DNA from: Acidimicrobiaceae bacterium
GTDB taxonomy: Bacteria > Actinomycetota > Acidimicrobiia > Acidimicrobiales > RAAP-2
Length of the DNA stretch: 40,139 nt
Reading direction: 5' to 3'
Assembly: GCA_003133685.1 (NCBI GenBank)
Contig: PKYQ01000010.1
Location: forward strand, 116,076 to 156,214
Position 1 is the stretch's first letter. Each line of letters starts with the position of its first letter. A program made the position numbers and the translations under genes. A model generated the notes under the pieces. It was not told where the DNA came from. It saw only the letters and a program-made list of their open reading frames with translations, and made no database searches. Of the stretch, positions 32,373 to 40,139 are shown in pieces.

Positions 32373-33058
32373 TCGGGACAGGCCATGAAGGTCCCTTCCG
32401 GCTGCCCCTTCCAGCGATCGAGATCGAGCGGCGAAAGTGCGATGCGACAGCCGTCACAGTGACCCGAGGCGATCTGGGACGCACCAGAGGTGCCCACGCG
32501 CGCGAAGGCCGCCTCGTAGCGCGTGCGGAGTTCGGACGCCACTGCGAGTGACTTCTCGACGCGCGTGGCGCGCAGCGCCACCATTTCGTCATCGAGGCTG
32601 GCCTGGAGTTCGGTAATGGTGGCCTGCAGTTCGCTTCGTCGCGCAACCGCCGGTTGCGCCGCCGCCTTGATGGTGCTCACGGCCTCGTCCAAGGGCTCGA
32701 CGGCCATCAAGTAATCGAGTTCGAGGTCGTCGCTGCGCTCGAGCAGTTCGCGCACGTGTTGGAGTTCGGTCTGCAACGCCGCTAACTCGCGGGCGTTCGC
32801 GGTCGAGTTGCTCAAGGTCTTGTCGAGGCTCTCGGCTCGCGCGCGAAGGCGATCGCCCTCGCGTTGGGCTTCGTCGTAGGCCGTGCGAACCGGCGTCAGC
32901 GCGGCCTGGGCCTCATTGAGCGCCTTCAGCTGTGCCCGAAGGTCGACTTCGAGCGCGGCCAATTCGGCCATCTCGGGCAAGTGCGTCTTTTGGGCGTTGA
33001 CGCGGTCGATCCACCGATCGGCCTCCATGAGTGCGCGAAGGTCGTCGGTCTCACTCAC
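32348..33058 (-). CDS. C4-type zinc-ribbon, coiled-coil protein (Rv2229c-like)
   Basis: A 236-residue protein. Residues of about 10-180 form a long coiled coil rich in Ala, Leu, Glu and Arg. The end is a zinc ribbon with C201-x2-C204 and C227-x2-C230 (CDGC and CPEC). Homologues are widespread in bacteria, CT398/Rv2229c-like, and are thought to be chaperone- or nucleic-acid-linked, but no function is settled. The start GTG 33058 lies four bases after the Nudix stop, within a five-gene operon. Confidence 0.9.
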   Translation of the reverse strand: MSETDDLRALMEADRWIDRVNAQKTHLPEMAELAALEVDLRAQLKALNEAQAALTPVRTAYDEAQREGDRLRARAESLDKTLSNSTANARELAALQTELQHVRELLERSDDLELDYLMAVEPLDEAVSTIKAAAQPAVARRSELQATITELQASLDDEMVALRATRVEKSLAVASELRTRYEAAFARVGTSGASQIASGHCDGCRIALSPLDLDRWKGQPEGTFMACPECGRLLLP

Positions 33059-33062
33059 GCTT

Positions 33063-33620
33063 TCAGTCTCGCACGTCGCGCACTTGATACCACCGGGCGA
33101 GCTTGGAGATCACGGGCGCGAGCGCGGGCTCACAACGCGCTTGGGCGGTGTCGAAGTCGAACCAGTCGACCTCGGGACTCTCGTCCTCGGGCGGTGACGG
33201 GTCGAGCGGTGGCGCCAACACGACGTAGCGCACGTCATAGTGAATGTGGTCTATCGGTCCGCGATGACCCTTGGGACCGGGATGCACGTCGACGTGGAAG
33301 AGTTCGACGGGATCGAAGTGGTGCGCGACGAGACCGGTCTCTTCGAGTGTTTCGCGCAACGCCGCCGACTCGGGGCTTTCGAACGCGTCGACGTGACCAC
33401 CCGGTTGTATCCAGATACCGAGGAGACGGTGACGGTGCAGTATGACCCCTCGCGACGACACCACGAACGCCGACGCCGTGACATGATGACCCTCCATCCT
33501 GGAGAATGCATCGCCCGGCCCCTTCAGTCGTTCGAGCGTCGCGGCGATTGAATCAGACTCGCGTTGGTTGATTGGATCGATCCGCTCGATCTGCTCGCGC
33601 AGCGCGGACAATGACCTCAC
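33063..33620 (-). CDS. Nudix hydrolase
   Basis: A 185-residue protein that hydrolyses nucleoside-diphosphate-linked compounds. The Nudix box is complete: GGHVDAFESPESAALRETLEETGL (G-x5-E-x7-R-E-x2-E-E-x-G). A helical N-terminal part (about 1-50) precedes it. The substrate cannot be predicted. The start GTG 33620 overlaps the upstream TGA (GTGA). The open frame extends to 33740, but only as a complement of the upstream gene. Confidence 0.9.
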   Translation of the reverse strand: MRSLSALREQIERIDPINQRESDSIAATLERLKGPGDAFSRMEGHHVTASAFVVSSRGVILHRHRLLGIWIQPGGHVDAFESPESAALRETLEETGLVAHHFDPVELFHVDVHPGPKGHRGPIDHIHYDVRYVVLAPPLDPSPPEDESPEVDWFDFDTAQARCEPALAPVISKLARWYQVRDVRD

Positions 33621-34285
33621 TGAGAATCCAGAAGTCGCTTCACCGACGCCGGCACCGGGATTGTGCCACTCGCCATTGCGCCGTTGGTGTCGGGAATCGG
33701 CGTCCCGAATTGAATCCTGGCGGGCACCGTACCCGACCACACGGGTAGCTCGAGGTCCCCGTCGGGATCGTCCGTCGGTCCGGAGGACAGTTTGGCCGAC
33801 GCTTCATCGATAGTGACCGTGACGACCATGGTGAGGCGACGTTCGGAGTCACTCATCGCGCGCACCTCGCTCGCGCGCCCCGGCAAGACGGCGTCGACGA
33901 ACATGTCGAGGACTCTCGCCTTCTCGACGTCGTCGGTCACGAGTGACGCCGCGCCGAAGATCACGACCGAGCGATAGGCGATCGACGACTCGAAGCCGCT
34001 GCGCGCCAAGCGCAACCCGTCGTAGAGCGTCATCGAGATGCAGGCCTCGCCTCGCTCGACGACCGCCTTCATCACCGCGTTCGAAGGACTGCCGTGCAAG
34101 TAAATGGTGTCGCCCTCTCGCGCGTGCAAGGTTGGAATCACCATGGCGCTGCCCTTGACGAGCGCCGCGACGTGACAGAGCGGTGCTTCGTCGATGACGG
34201 CGAAGATGACGTCGCGTTCGTAGTTGGCTTTGGTCGGCAGTCGACGAACCCTGGTCTTCGGACCGGGCCCGAGTACGTCACTCAT
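33617..34285 (-). CDS. PPOX/Nim-type flavin-binding protein
   Basis: A 222-residue split-barrel protein of the pyridoxamine 5'-phosphate-oxidase-like group, closest to flavin-nucleotide-binding or nitroimidazole-resistance (Nim) proteins. Visible are ERDVIFAVIDEAPLCHVAAL, IPTLHAREGDTIYLHGSPSN and ICA-type segment EACISMTLYDGLRLARS, where FMN or heme would bind. Real PNPOx activity is unlikely. The start ATG 34285 overlaps the PhzF stop by four bases. Confidence 0.87.
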   Translation of the reverse strand: MSDVLGPGPKTRVRRLPTKANYERDVIFAVIDEAPLCHVAALVKGSAMVIPTLHAREGDTIYLHGSPSNAVMKAVVERGEACISMTLYDGLRLARSGFESSIAYRSVVIFGAASLVTDDVEKARVLDMFVDAVLPGRASEVRAMSDSERRLTMVVTVTIDEASAKLSSGPTDDPDGDLELPVWSGTVPARIQFGTPIPDTNGAMASGTIPVPASVKRLLDSQ

Positions 34286-35073
34286 GCGCGAAGGTCACCG
34301 CCGAAGAAGGTCCTCGCCATCCCGGCGACTTCCACGTTCTCCTCGAACAGTCGAGCGAACATCACGCCGCCGCGAGCCGACGCCTGATGGACCGTCACGG
34401 TCGGAGCGCCAACGCGATGCATCCACCACGGCGCGACCGCACACATGGCGCTTCCGGTCACGCTGTCCTCGGCCAGGCCGAGACGTGGCGCGAAGACCCG
34501 AATGGACACGTCAACACTCGGACCGCCAAGGCAGGCGGCGATGACCATCGAGCTCGGCACCAAGAAGAGGTTCATCGAGTCGACGGCCAGACCGCACAAG
34601 GTGTCGAAGTCCTCGACGACGGCGAGCACGCCCCGGTTCCCGGCGCGATAGACCTCGCTCACCGGACCGAGGGTGTCATTGAGCATCGACGGGTCGACCG
34701 CTTCGAGCGCCCATCGAGGGAGATCGATGCCGAGCAGGCCGTCGCTCATTCGCCGGCCCGACAGGACACCGGCGCGCGTCTGGAAGTAGATCTCTCCCCC
34801 GGGTACGCCTAACTCGTTCAACAACACGTGCAGGCTGGCGAGCGTCGCGTGTCCGCACAAGTCGACCTCGACGGTGGGCGTGAACCAACGAAGGGTCCAC
34901 TGATCACCGGCCCGCCGCACGAAGGCCGTCTCTGAGACGCCCAGTTCGAAGGCGATCTGTTGGAGTTCGTCATCGGGCATCGATCGCTCGAGTAACACGA
35001 CGACCGCGGGGTTCCCTCGTTCGGCCTCGCCCGTGAAGGCGTCCACCCACCAGAGTCGGTGACCGAAGGCCAC
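34282..35073 (-). CDS. PhzF-family isomerase/epimerase-like protein
   Basis: A protein of about 263 residues with two diaminopimelate-epimerase-like lobes. The catalytic Glu is in SETAFV; VDLCGHATLASL and GLAEDSVTGSAMCA are the family signatures. PhzF isomerises dihydrohydroxyanthranilate in phenazine makers, but most members have other, unknown substrates, and no phz genes are here. The start is uncertain: the frame opens at 35106 (TTG), with GTG 35088 and GTG 35073 inside. I prefer 35073, near where homologues begin, with GAATCT six bases upstream. It heads the operon running to the phosphatase gene. Confidence 0.85.
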   Translation of the reverse strand: MAFGHRLWWVDAFTGEAERGNPAVVVLLERSMPDDELQQIAFELGVSETAFVRRAGDQWTLRWFTPTVEVDLCGHATLASLHVLLNELGVPGGEIYFQTRAGVLSGRRMSDGLLGIDLPRWALEAVDPSMLNDTLGPVSEVYRAGNRGVLAVVEDFDTLCGLAVDSMNLFLVPSSMVIAACLGGPSVDVSIRVFAPRLGLAEDSVTGSAMCAVAPWWMHRVGAPTVTVHQASARGGVMFARLFEENVEVAGMARTFFGGDLRA

Positions 35074-35135
35074 GTTGACAGATTCCACCAGTAGAGCCTG
35101 CCACAACGACGGCTGAGACCACCTAGGGTTTTGAC

Positions 35136-35936
35136 GTGCGTGTCGCGACGTTTAACCTTCACGCCGGCGTCGACGGGTGGGGCCGACCGACGAAGGTTCT
35201 CGATCACGTCGTGAGTTTGAACGCCGACGTTCTCATACTTCCGGAACTGTGGCGCGCCGAATCGGGCGTCGACTTCTTCGCTGAACTCAAGACCCGATTG
35301 GGCATGGAGGGACTCTTCGTGCCTCTGGCTACCGGCCAGCGCGTCACCTCGGGAACGGGCGGACGAACGTGGCAACCTCTGCTCGCCCATCTGAATGGCG
35401 AACGCGGACTCTTCTTCGACGAACACCGGACGTTGAGCAAGGTCCAACGCATTCGTCGCGCCACGGCCGACGGCGTCGAGGATGGCGAATGGGGACTCGG
35501 TCTCTTGACGCGTTTGCCGATTCGAGAGATTCACTCTGAGTCACTGGGACGCCTACCGAGGGAGAAGGTGAAGCGTACGCTCATCGTCTCGACGCTCGAA
35601 GACGAGGGCCGCGCCTTCTACGTCTTGGCCGTGCACGGCGCACATCTGAGTCACGGCTCCTACCGCCAGTACCGACGGGTCAGTGAGATCGTCGCGCGCC
35701 TTGATCCAGACCTGCCGATTCTTCTCGGGGGCGATTTCAACTCCTGGCGACCATTACTGCGGGTACTCCTCCCGGGATGGCGATCGCTGGTCAAAGCGCG
35801 AACGTGGCCGGCGCGCACGCCGCATTCCCAGATTGACCACCTCTTTGTTCGCGGCCCGTGGGAAAGTCTCGGTGGATTCGCCAGCGACGGTGGCAGTGAT
35901 CATCGCGCCCTCGTCGCCGACGTTCGGCTGGCGTAA
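35136..35936 (+). CDS. Endonuclease/exonuclease/phosphatase-fold hydrolase
   Basis: A 266-residue EEP-superfamily protein. Visible motifs are MRVATFNLHAG (Asn), ILPELWR (metal-binding Glu), HGAHLSHGS, LGGDFNSW (Asp-x-Asn) and the final GGSDHRALVADV (Asp-His). Members cut DNA, RNA, inositol phosphates or lipids with Mg; the target is not clear. No signal peptide is seen, so it is probably cytoplasmic. The start GTG 35136 has TAGGGT (35124-35129) six bases upstream. Confidence 0.88.
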   Translation: MRVATFNLHAGVDGWGRPTKVLDHVVSLNADVLILPELWRAESGVDFFAELKTRLGMEGLFVPLATGQRVTSGTGGRTWQPLLAHLNGERGLFFDEHRTLSKVQRIRRATADGVEDGEWGLGLLTRLPIREIHSESLGRLPREKVKRTLIVSTLEDEGRAFYVLAVHGAHLSHGSYRQYRRVSEIVARLDPDLPILLGGDFNSWRPLLRVLLPGWRSLVKARTWPARTPHSQIDHLFVRGPWESLGGFASDGGSDHRALVADVRLA

Positions 35937-35960
35937 AAGTCGATTCAGAACGCGTCGGCG

Positions 35961-36983
35961 TCAGTTCAATTGGACGCTCTCGTCAACCACCACGAGTGTC
36001 TTGCCGTGATTGCCCCCCGTGAACAAGAGATTCAACGCGTCCGGCGCATGCTCGAGACCCGACACGAAGTGTTCTTGGTGAATGATTCGACCGTCGAGCA
36101 CCATGGCCGCTAGTTCTACGTGAGCCTCCGCGTAGCGATGGGCGAAGTCGAAGACGATGAATCCCTTCATCTGGCCCCGGCGCATGATCAACATTGAAGT
36201 ATTGGCGACACCTTCGCGTTCGGTGGCGTTGTACTGAGAGATCGCGCCGCACATCACGATGCGCGAGTACATCGCTATGTTGGCGAGCGCCGCGTCCAGA
36301 ACGGCGCCACCGACGTTGTCGAAGTACAGGTCAATGCCCTGGGGGCACGCCTCTCGGATGCGCTGGGTGAGTCGCGCTTCGCGGTAATCGAGACACTCGT
36401 CGAAGCCGTACCTCTCCACGACCTCGGAGCACTTCTCGGGTCCACCGGCGATACCGACGACTTTTCCTGCACCGCGGGCCTTCGCAATCTGACCGACGAC
36501 CGAGCCGGTCGCTCCCGCCGCACCCGAGACAACGACGACGTCGCCGACCTTGAACGCCCCAACGTCCAAGAGTCCGAAGTACGCAGTCAGTCCGGTAGCA
36601 CCGAACACGTTCATCACCGTCGCGAGGTCGAGGCCGAGTCCCTTGGGCAACACCGTGAACCGGTTGGTTTCACTGGCAATCGCCCACTCCTGCCAGCCCG
36701 TCACGCCGTTCACGACATCACCAACTTGGTAGCGCTCGGATTTTGACTCCACCACGACACCGCCACCGCCTGAGCGGATGACGTCGCCGATGCCAATCGG
36801 CTGGAGGTATCCCGGCGCGTCGTTCATCCAGGTTCGGATCGTCGGATCGATCGACAACAGTCCGACCTTGATGAGCGCCTCATGAGGACCGCATTGCGGT
36901 ATTGGAGTTTCGACGAGCGACGTCGTCGATTCGTCGATCATTCCCGTGGGACGTTGCGCGAGTGTGACCTGTCGATTCCCCAT
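35961..36983 (-). CDS. NADP-dependent alkenal/curcumin reductase-like oxidoreductase
   Basis: A 340-residue medium-chain dehydrogenase of the zinc-free CurA/leukotriene-B4-dehydrogenase group. Evidence: LLSIDPTIRTWMND near residue 45, TGLTAYFGLLDVG, the NADP site VVSGAAGATGSVVGQIAK, YFDNVGGAVLDAAL, and the late GGNHGKTLVVV. It would reduce the C=C of alpha,beta-unsaturated carbonyls. The start ATG 36983 has GAGGAG upstream. It is divergent from cysI across 132 bases and may respond to the same regulator. Confidence 0.92.
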   Translation of the reverse strand: MGNRQVTLAQRPTGMIDESTTSLVETPIPQCGPHEALIKVGLLSIDPTIRTWMNDAPGYLQPIGIGDVIRSGGGGVVVESKSERYQVGDVVNGVTGWQEWAIASETNRFTVLPKGLGLDLATVMNVFGATGLTAYFGLLDVGAFKVGDVVVVSGAAGATGSVVGQIAKARGAGKVVGIAGGPEKCSEVVERYGFDECLDYREARLTQRIREACPQGIDLYFDNVGGAVLDAALANIAMYSRIVMCGAISQYNATEREGVANTSMLIMRRGQMKGFIVFDFAHRYAEAHVELAAMVLDGRIIHQEHFVSGLEHAPDALNLLFTGGNHGKTLVVVDESVQLN

Positions 36984-37062
36984 GGAGCTCCTCTATTAGG
37001 TGTCACGATACGACCAGGACTGGCATTCAGAATGAAATTCTCAGCGACGAATCCTCGCACAA

Positions 37063-37110
37063 CAGGTATTTTGGACCGATATTGCCAATACCTGACTAAG
37101 TAGGTAAGAT
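37063..37110 (+). promoter_or_regulatory. cysI promoter overlapped by two inverted repeats
   Basis: The promoter is TTGCCA (37082-37087), 17 bases, TAAGAT (37105-37110). An 8-base perfect inverted repeat, CAGGTATT (37063-37070) with AATACCTG (37087-37094), covers the -35. A second repeat, TACCT (37089-37093) with AGGTA (37102-37106), fills the spacer up to the -10. Both halves share the core AATACCT/AGGTA. Bound regulator would block polymerase. A sulfur- or redox-responsive repressor is the natural guess. Confidence 0.6.
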
Positions 37111-37115
37111 TTGTC

Positions 37116-38816
37116 ATGATTAAGGCGAAAGCGAGGTCGAGCGTCGTGAGCACCGAGACGAAGCAGGAAACTGCGGTCGAGGACATCAAGAGAAAAAGTA
37201 ACTACTTGCGCGGCGAAATCAGCCGTGAACTCGGCAACGACGTCGCCAGTGTGTCCAGCGAATCCGAGCAGATTCTAAAGTTCCATGGCGTCTACGCCCA
37301 GGACAACCGCGACGTTCGTCGTGAACGGGCGCAAAAGGGTGAAGCGCTCGACTACATCTTCATGATCCGCGTCGCCATCCCCGGCGGGCGCCTCACGACC
37401 GATCAGTGGTTGGCGCTCGACGGCGCCGCCACGGACGTCGCCGACGGCACGATCCGTCTCACCACTCGCCAGGCGGTCCAGTTCCACGGCGTGGTGAAGA
37501 ACGGACTGCGACCCCTCGCGCGAGCGCTCGACGGGCATTTGATGACATCCTTCGGCGCGTGCGGCGACGTCGTACGCAACGTGGTGTCCTGTCCCGAACT
37601 CCAGGGCAACGACGCCGACGAGCGATTGCGCGAGATCGCGACGCGCCTGACCCGAAGCTTTCGGGCCACGACCGAAGCCCACTGGGAGATCTTCGTCAAC
37701 GGTGACAAAGCCGTTTCTCGCGAAGACGTCGAGGAACGCCCGTTCTACGGCGAGACGTATCTCCCGCGCAAATTCAAGATTGCTGTCGCCCATCCGGATG
37801 AGAACTGCGTCGACGTCCTGGCCCAGGACGTTGGTCTGATCCCCGCAGAGCACCCCGAAGCCGGTCACGGTTTCAACCTGCTCGTCGGAGGCGGACTCGG
37901 TCGGGCCTACGCGAATCCCGACACGTTCGCGCGCCTCGCCGATCCGATGACCTTCGTCACCTACGACGAAATCGAAGAAGTGATCGCCGCCGTGCTGGTA
38001 ACCTACCGCGAACACGGCGACCGCACCGATCGCAGACGCGCACGCATGAAGTACGTCGTGGCCGACATGGGTTTTCAACAGTTCCGCAAGGAGATCGAAG
38101 TTCGACTGGGCCGCGAACTGCGCGAGCCGCTGGCGCTGCCGACGCATTTCGACGCTGATGATCACCTGGGGTGGCGCACTCGAAAGGACGGCACGCACCA
38201 GGTCGGCGTACGCGTCTCGGCCGGTCGAGTCCGCGATGAAGACGGCGGTACGCGACTGCGTTCGGCGCTGCGAATGATTGCGCAACGTCACCCCGTGACG
38301 TTCTTCCTCACTGCACAACAAGACATCGTGATCAGCGCCGTTCCCCACGACGCGCGCAACGACATCGAAGAGATTCTGCGCAGCCACGCCGTGCGACCCG
38401 ACGGCGAACTCGGCAACGTCGAGCGCACGGCGCTCGCGTGCCCGGCGCTCCCGACGTGCGGGCAGGCCCTCACGGAGGCTGAACGGCGCCTGCCCGAACT
38501 GGTCGGCAACATCGAGGGTGCACTCGCCAGTCGGCAGCTCGGTCGACGAGCATTGCAACTACGCATGACCGGCTGTCCGAACGGTTGTGCGCGACCGGCC
38601 GTCGCCGAGGTCGGCATCGTCGGGCGCACCAAATCGACCTACGACGTCTTCGTGGGCGGCGGCACGCGTGGCGATCGACTGGCGACGCTCTATCGAGAGA
38701 AGGTCCCCTTCGACGAGATCGCCGTGGTCCTCGGACCGCTCTTCGACCGCTGGGAGGCCGAGGGCGACGATGAGGAGTCTTTCGGAGACTTCGTGACTCG
38801 GGTCGGCATCGAATGA
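37116..38816 (+). CDS. cysI: Assimilatory sulfite reductase hemoprotein (CysI type)
   Basis: A 566-residue siroheme/4Fe-4S enzyme reducing sulfite to sulfide with six electrons. Both repeated sulfite/nitrite-reductase halves are seen: ILKFHGVYAQDNRDVRRERAQ, TIRLTTRQAVQFHGVVK, GFNLLVGGGLGRAYANPDT. The cluster and siroheme ligands are C442 and C448 (ACPALPTCGQ) and C487 and C491 (TGCPNGCARP), matching CysI spacing. CysI uses a CysJ flavoprotein in enterics; none is here, so the donor may be ferredoxin or a distant CysJ. The predicted transcription start is close to ATG 37116, which would be leaderless. GTG 37146, with GAGG upstream, is the alternative start. It is followed by two siroheme genes. 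Confidence 0.93.
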   Translation: MIKAKARSSVVSTETKQETAVEDIKRKSNYLRGEISRELGNDVASVSSESEQILKFHGVYAQDNRDVRRERAQKGEALDYIFMIRVAIPGGRLTTDQWLALDGAATDVADGTIRLTTRQAVQFHGVVKNGLRPLARALDGHLMTSFGACGDVVRNVVSCPELQGNDADERLREIATRLTRSFRATTEAHWEIFVNGDKAVSREDVEERPFYGETYLPRKFKIAVAHPDENCVDVLAQDVGLIPAEHPEAGHGFNLLVGGGLGRAYANPDTFARLADPMTFVTYDEIEEVIAAVLVTYREHGDRTDRRRARMKYVVADMGFQQFRKEIEVRLGRELREPLALPTHFDADDHLGWRTRKDGTHQVGVRVSAGRVRDEDGGTRLRSALRMIAQRHPVTFFLTAQQDIVISAVPHDARNDIEEILRSHAVRPDGELGNVERTALACPALPTCGQALTEAERRLPELVGNIEGALASRQLGRRALQLRMTGCPNGCARPAVAEVGIVGRTKSTYDVFVGGGTRGDRLATLYREKVPFDEIAVVLGPLFDRWEAEGDDEESFGDFVTRVGIE

Positions 38817-39541
38817 CCGTCTTTCTCGTCGGCGCGGGACCGGGTGACGCCGACCTACTGACCGTGCGAGGTGCTCGGTTGCTCGCTGCGGCCGACGTCG
38901 TCGTGCACGACCGATTGGTCGAACGATCAGTTCTCGAACTCGCCCGACGCGACGCCGAATTCATCGATGTCGGCAAGGAACCGGGCCGCTTCACGTCGCA
39001 GTCGATGATCAACGACCTGCTCGTGTCGCTCGGTCGCGACTACGACACCGTGGTGCGTCTCAAGGGCGGCGATCCATTTGTCTTCGGTCGAGGTGGTGAA
39101 GAGATGATCGCCTTGCGCGAAGGCGGTGTCGCGAGCGAGGTGGTGCCGGGCGTGACGTCCGCGTTCGCCGGACCGCTCGCCGCGGGCATTCCCGTCACGC
39201 ACCGGGGCCTCTCACGAGGGGTTATGGTCGTCACTGGTCACATAGAGGGTCACGACGACGGCTACTTTCGTCGACTCGCTAACCCCGACCTCTCGCTCGT
39301 CGTGCTGATGGGCGTTGGTGCTCGTGCGTCGATCGCCGCTGAGCTCATCGACGGGGGCTTAACGCACGACACGCCGGTCGCGGTCATCGAAAGCGCATGG
39401 ACGGCGCGTCAGTCGGTGACGCGCGCAGTTCTTCGAGACCTGGGATCGCTGAACGTCGCCTCACCCGCCATCATCGTCATCGGGGCGTGCGCCGCGCTCT
39501 CGGTTTGTGACCTTATGGCCGAGACGTCCGCGTTGGTCTAG
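38813..39541 (+). CDS. cobA: Uroporphyrinogen-III C-methyltransferase (SUMT)
   Basis: A 242-residue SAM-dependent enzyme that methylates uroporphyrinogen III at C2 and C7 to give precorrin-2, the branch point to siroheme and cobalamin. It has the signatures FLVGAGPGDADLLTVRGARLL, VVHDRLV, RLKGGDPFVFGRGGEE, VVPGVTSAFAGPLAAGIPVTHRG and TGH. It overlaps cysI by four bases (ATGA), so it supplies siroheme for CysI. The N-terminal dehydrogenase domain of enteric CysG is absent and is encoded by the next gene. Confidence 0.93.
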   Translation: MTVFLVGAGPGDADLLTVRGARLLAAADVVVHDRLVERSVLELARRDAEFIDVGKEPGRFTSQSMINDLLVSLGRDYDTVVRLKGGDPFVFGRGGEEMIALREGGVASEVVPGVTSAFAGPLAAGIPVTHRGLSRGVMVVTGHIEGHDDGYFRRLANPDLSLVVLMGVGARASIAAELIDGGLTHDTPVAVIESAWTARQSVTRAVLRDLGSLNVASPAIIVIGACAALSVCDLMAETSALV

Positions 39542-39543
39542 GC

Positions 39544-40104
39544 GTGCTCCCCCTGGCTCTCAAGCTCACCAATAAGGCCGTCCTCGTCATCGGTGCCGGT
39601 CGCATCGGTACGGGCAAGGCTCGTCTGCTTGTCGACGCTGGCGCTCGCGTCACGATGATTGCGCGCGACGTGCTGGCGGAACTTCCGCACGGACTGGCCT
39701 CGTTCGATCAGCGCGAGTACCGCGACGGTGACCTGCGGGGCTACGCACTCGTCGTCTCGGCGACGGGCGACGCGACCTTGAACGACCGCGTCGTTGAAGA
39801 GGCACGTCGCGAGAACGTCTGGCTGAACGTCGTCGACGACCCGCAGCGCTCCGACTTCTATTTCACCGCCGTGCACCGCGCCGGTGAGGTGGTCGTGTCG
39901 GTGTCGACTGAAGGGGCGTCGCCGGCGCTCGCCCAAGAACTTCGTTCGATGATTGCCGAGCGACTGCCGAACAATCTGGCCAACGTCGCCCAACAGTTAC
40001 GCCAGGAGCGGGCCGACTTTCACGCCAATGGGTCGAGTACCGAAGGCGTCGACTGGCGATCTCGAATTCGAGATTTACTCAGCGCGACCGAACTCTCGCG
40101 CTGA
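39544..40104 (+). CDS. Precorrin-2 dehydrogenase (SirC/Met8-like)
   Basis: A 186-residue NAD-dependent enzyme oxidising precorrin-2 to sirohydrochlorin. The dinucleotide site is VLVIGAGRIGTGKARLL. NVVDD with D98 corresponds to the catalytic Asp104 of CysG, and VSVSTEGASPALAQELR is the family's third motif. Met8/CysG enzymes also insert iron; whether this one does, or a separate SirB chelatase is used, cannot be told. It begins with GTG 39544, two bases after the SUMT stop. After it, 35 bases remain with nothing notable. Confidence 0.9.
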   Translation: MLPLALKLTNKAVLVIGAGRIGTGKARLLVDAGARVTMIARDVLAELPHGLASFDQREYRDGDLRGYALVVSATGDATLNDRVVEEARRENVWLNVVDDPQRSDFYFTAVHRAGEVVVSVSTEGASPALAQELRSMIAERLPNNLANVAQQLRQERADFHANGSSTEGVDWRSRIRDLLSATELSR

Positions 40105-40139
40105 AAGCGTGGCTAGTGTCCCCAGGGACGGACGGACCG

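Noticed and set aside
34282-35073. Phenazine biosynthesis because of a PhzF homologue
   Set aside because: No other phz gene is nearby; PhzF-like proteins of unknown function are widespread.
36984-37115. Cobalamin, SAM or other riboswitch before cysI or the MetE-like gene
   Set aside because: No conserved riboswitch core was recognised, and both genes appear to have almost no leader RNA.
37275-38558. Long minus-strand frame of 427 codons inside cysI
   Set aside because: It is the complement of a clear cysI coding region; long antisense frames are expected at this GC content.

Overview
The window is a compact, high-GC (roughly 60-65% by eye) bacterial chromosome segment. Its gene set points to an actinobacterium, possibly a deep-branching lineage such as Acidimicrobiia, though the class is an inference. 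The evidence is the mycobacterial-type mec-cysO-cysM-rph sulfur cluster, a DUF3039 protein, an Rv2229c-like zinc-ribbon protein, a glpD/AGPS-like pair, and many GTG starts with a -10-like hexamer (TANNNT) about 6 bases upstream, which suggests leaderless mRNAs. No phage, insertion sequence, CRISPR array or tRNA gene was seen.

Layout. 1-2276 (minus): mec, cysO, cysM and rph, the carrier-protein route to cysteine followed by RNase PH. 2335-3353 (plus): smpB and tmRNA, the trans-translation pair. 3403-6536: a GNAT acetyltransferase, a VOC protein divergent from an ECF41-like sigma factor, and a MetE-like zinc methyltransferase. 6537-10316 (minus): an intergenic stretch, a YaaA-family gene broken by one in-frame stop, a HicA-like small protein, an RlmD/TrmA-type RNA methyltransferase, a class I glutamine amidotransferase and DUF3039. 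10342-13149: two small proteins, then a CoA-transferase and an acyl-CoA dehydrogenase. 13190-17724 (plus): glpD, an AGPS-like flavoprotein and glpK. 17721-21137 (minus): xseA, xseB, an ETHE1-like MBL protein and a ferredoxin-reductase-like flavoprotein. 21213-29908 (plus): RNase P RNA, a two-gene ABC exporter with one degenerate ATP site, a TM0106-type RecB-like nuclease, and a CydD/CydC-like ABC pair. 29898-36983: an aldo/keto reductase with an operator-like palindrome, hemolysin III, a five-gene minus-strand operon (PhzF, PPOX, Nudix, zinc ribbon, histidine phosphatase), an EEP-family hydrolase and a CurA-type oxidoreductase. 37116-40104 (plus): cysI, SUMT and precorrin-2 dehydrogenase.

How it works together. 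Sulfur runs through the window. cysI with the two siroheme genes reduces sulfite to sulfide at the right end. mec/cysO/cysM builds cysteine from a protein thiocarboxylate at the left end. A MetE-like enzyme and a persulfide-dioxygenase-like protein lie between. The second theme is glycerol 3-phosphate/DHAP metabolism with a possible ether-lipid step. The most notable signals are the nonsense codon in yaaA, the extreme asymmetry of the ABC heterodimer, the palindromes over the cysI promoter, the structured mec-cysO gap, the -GGTL tail of CysO and the recurring leaderless-promoter pattern. I found no clearly new multi-gene defence or mobile system.
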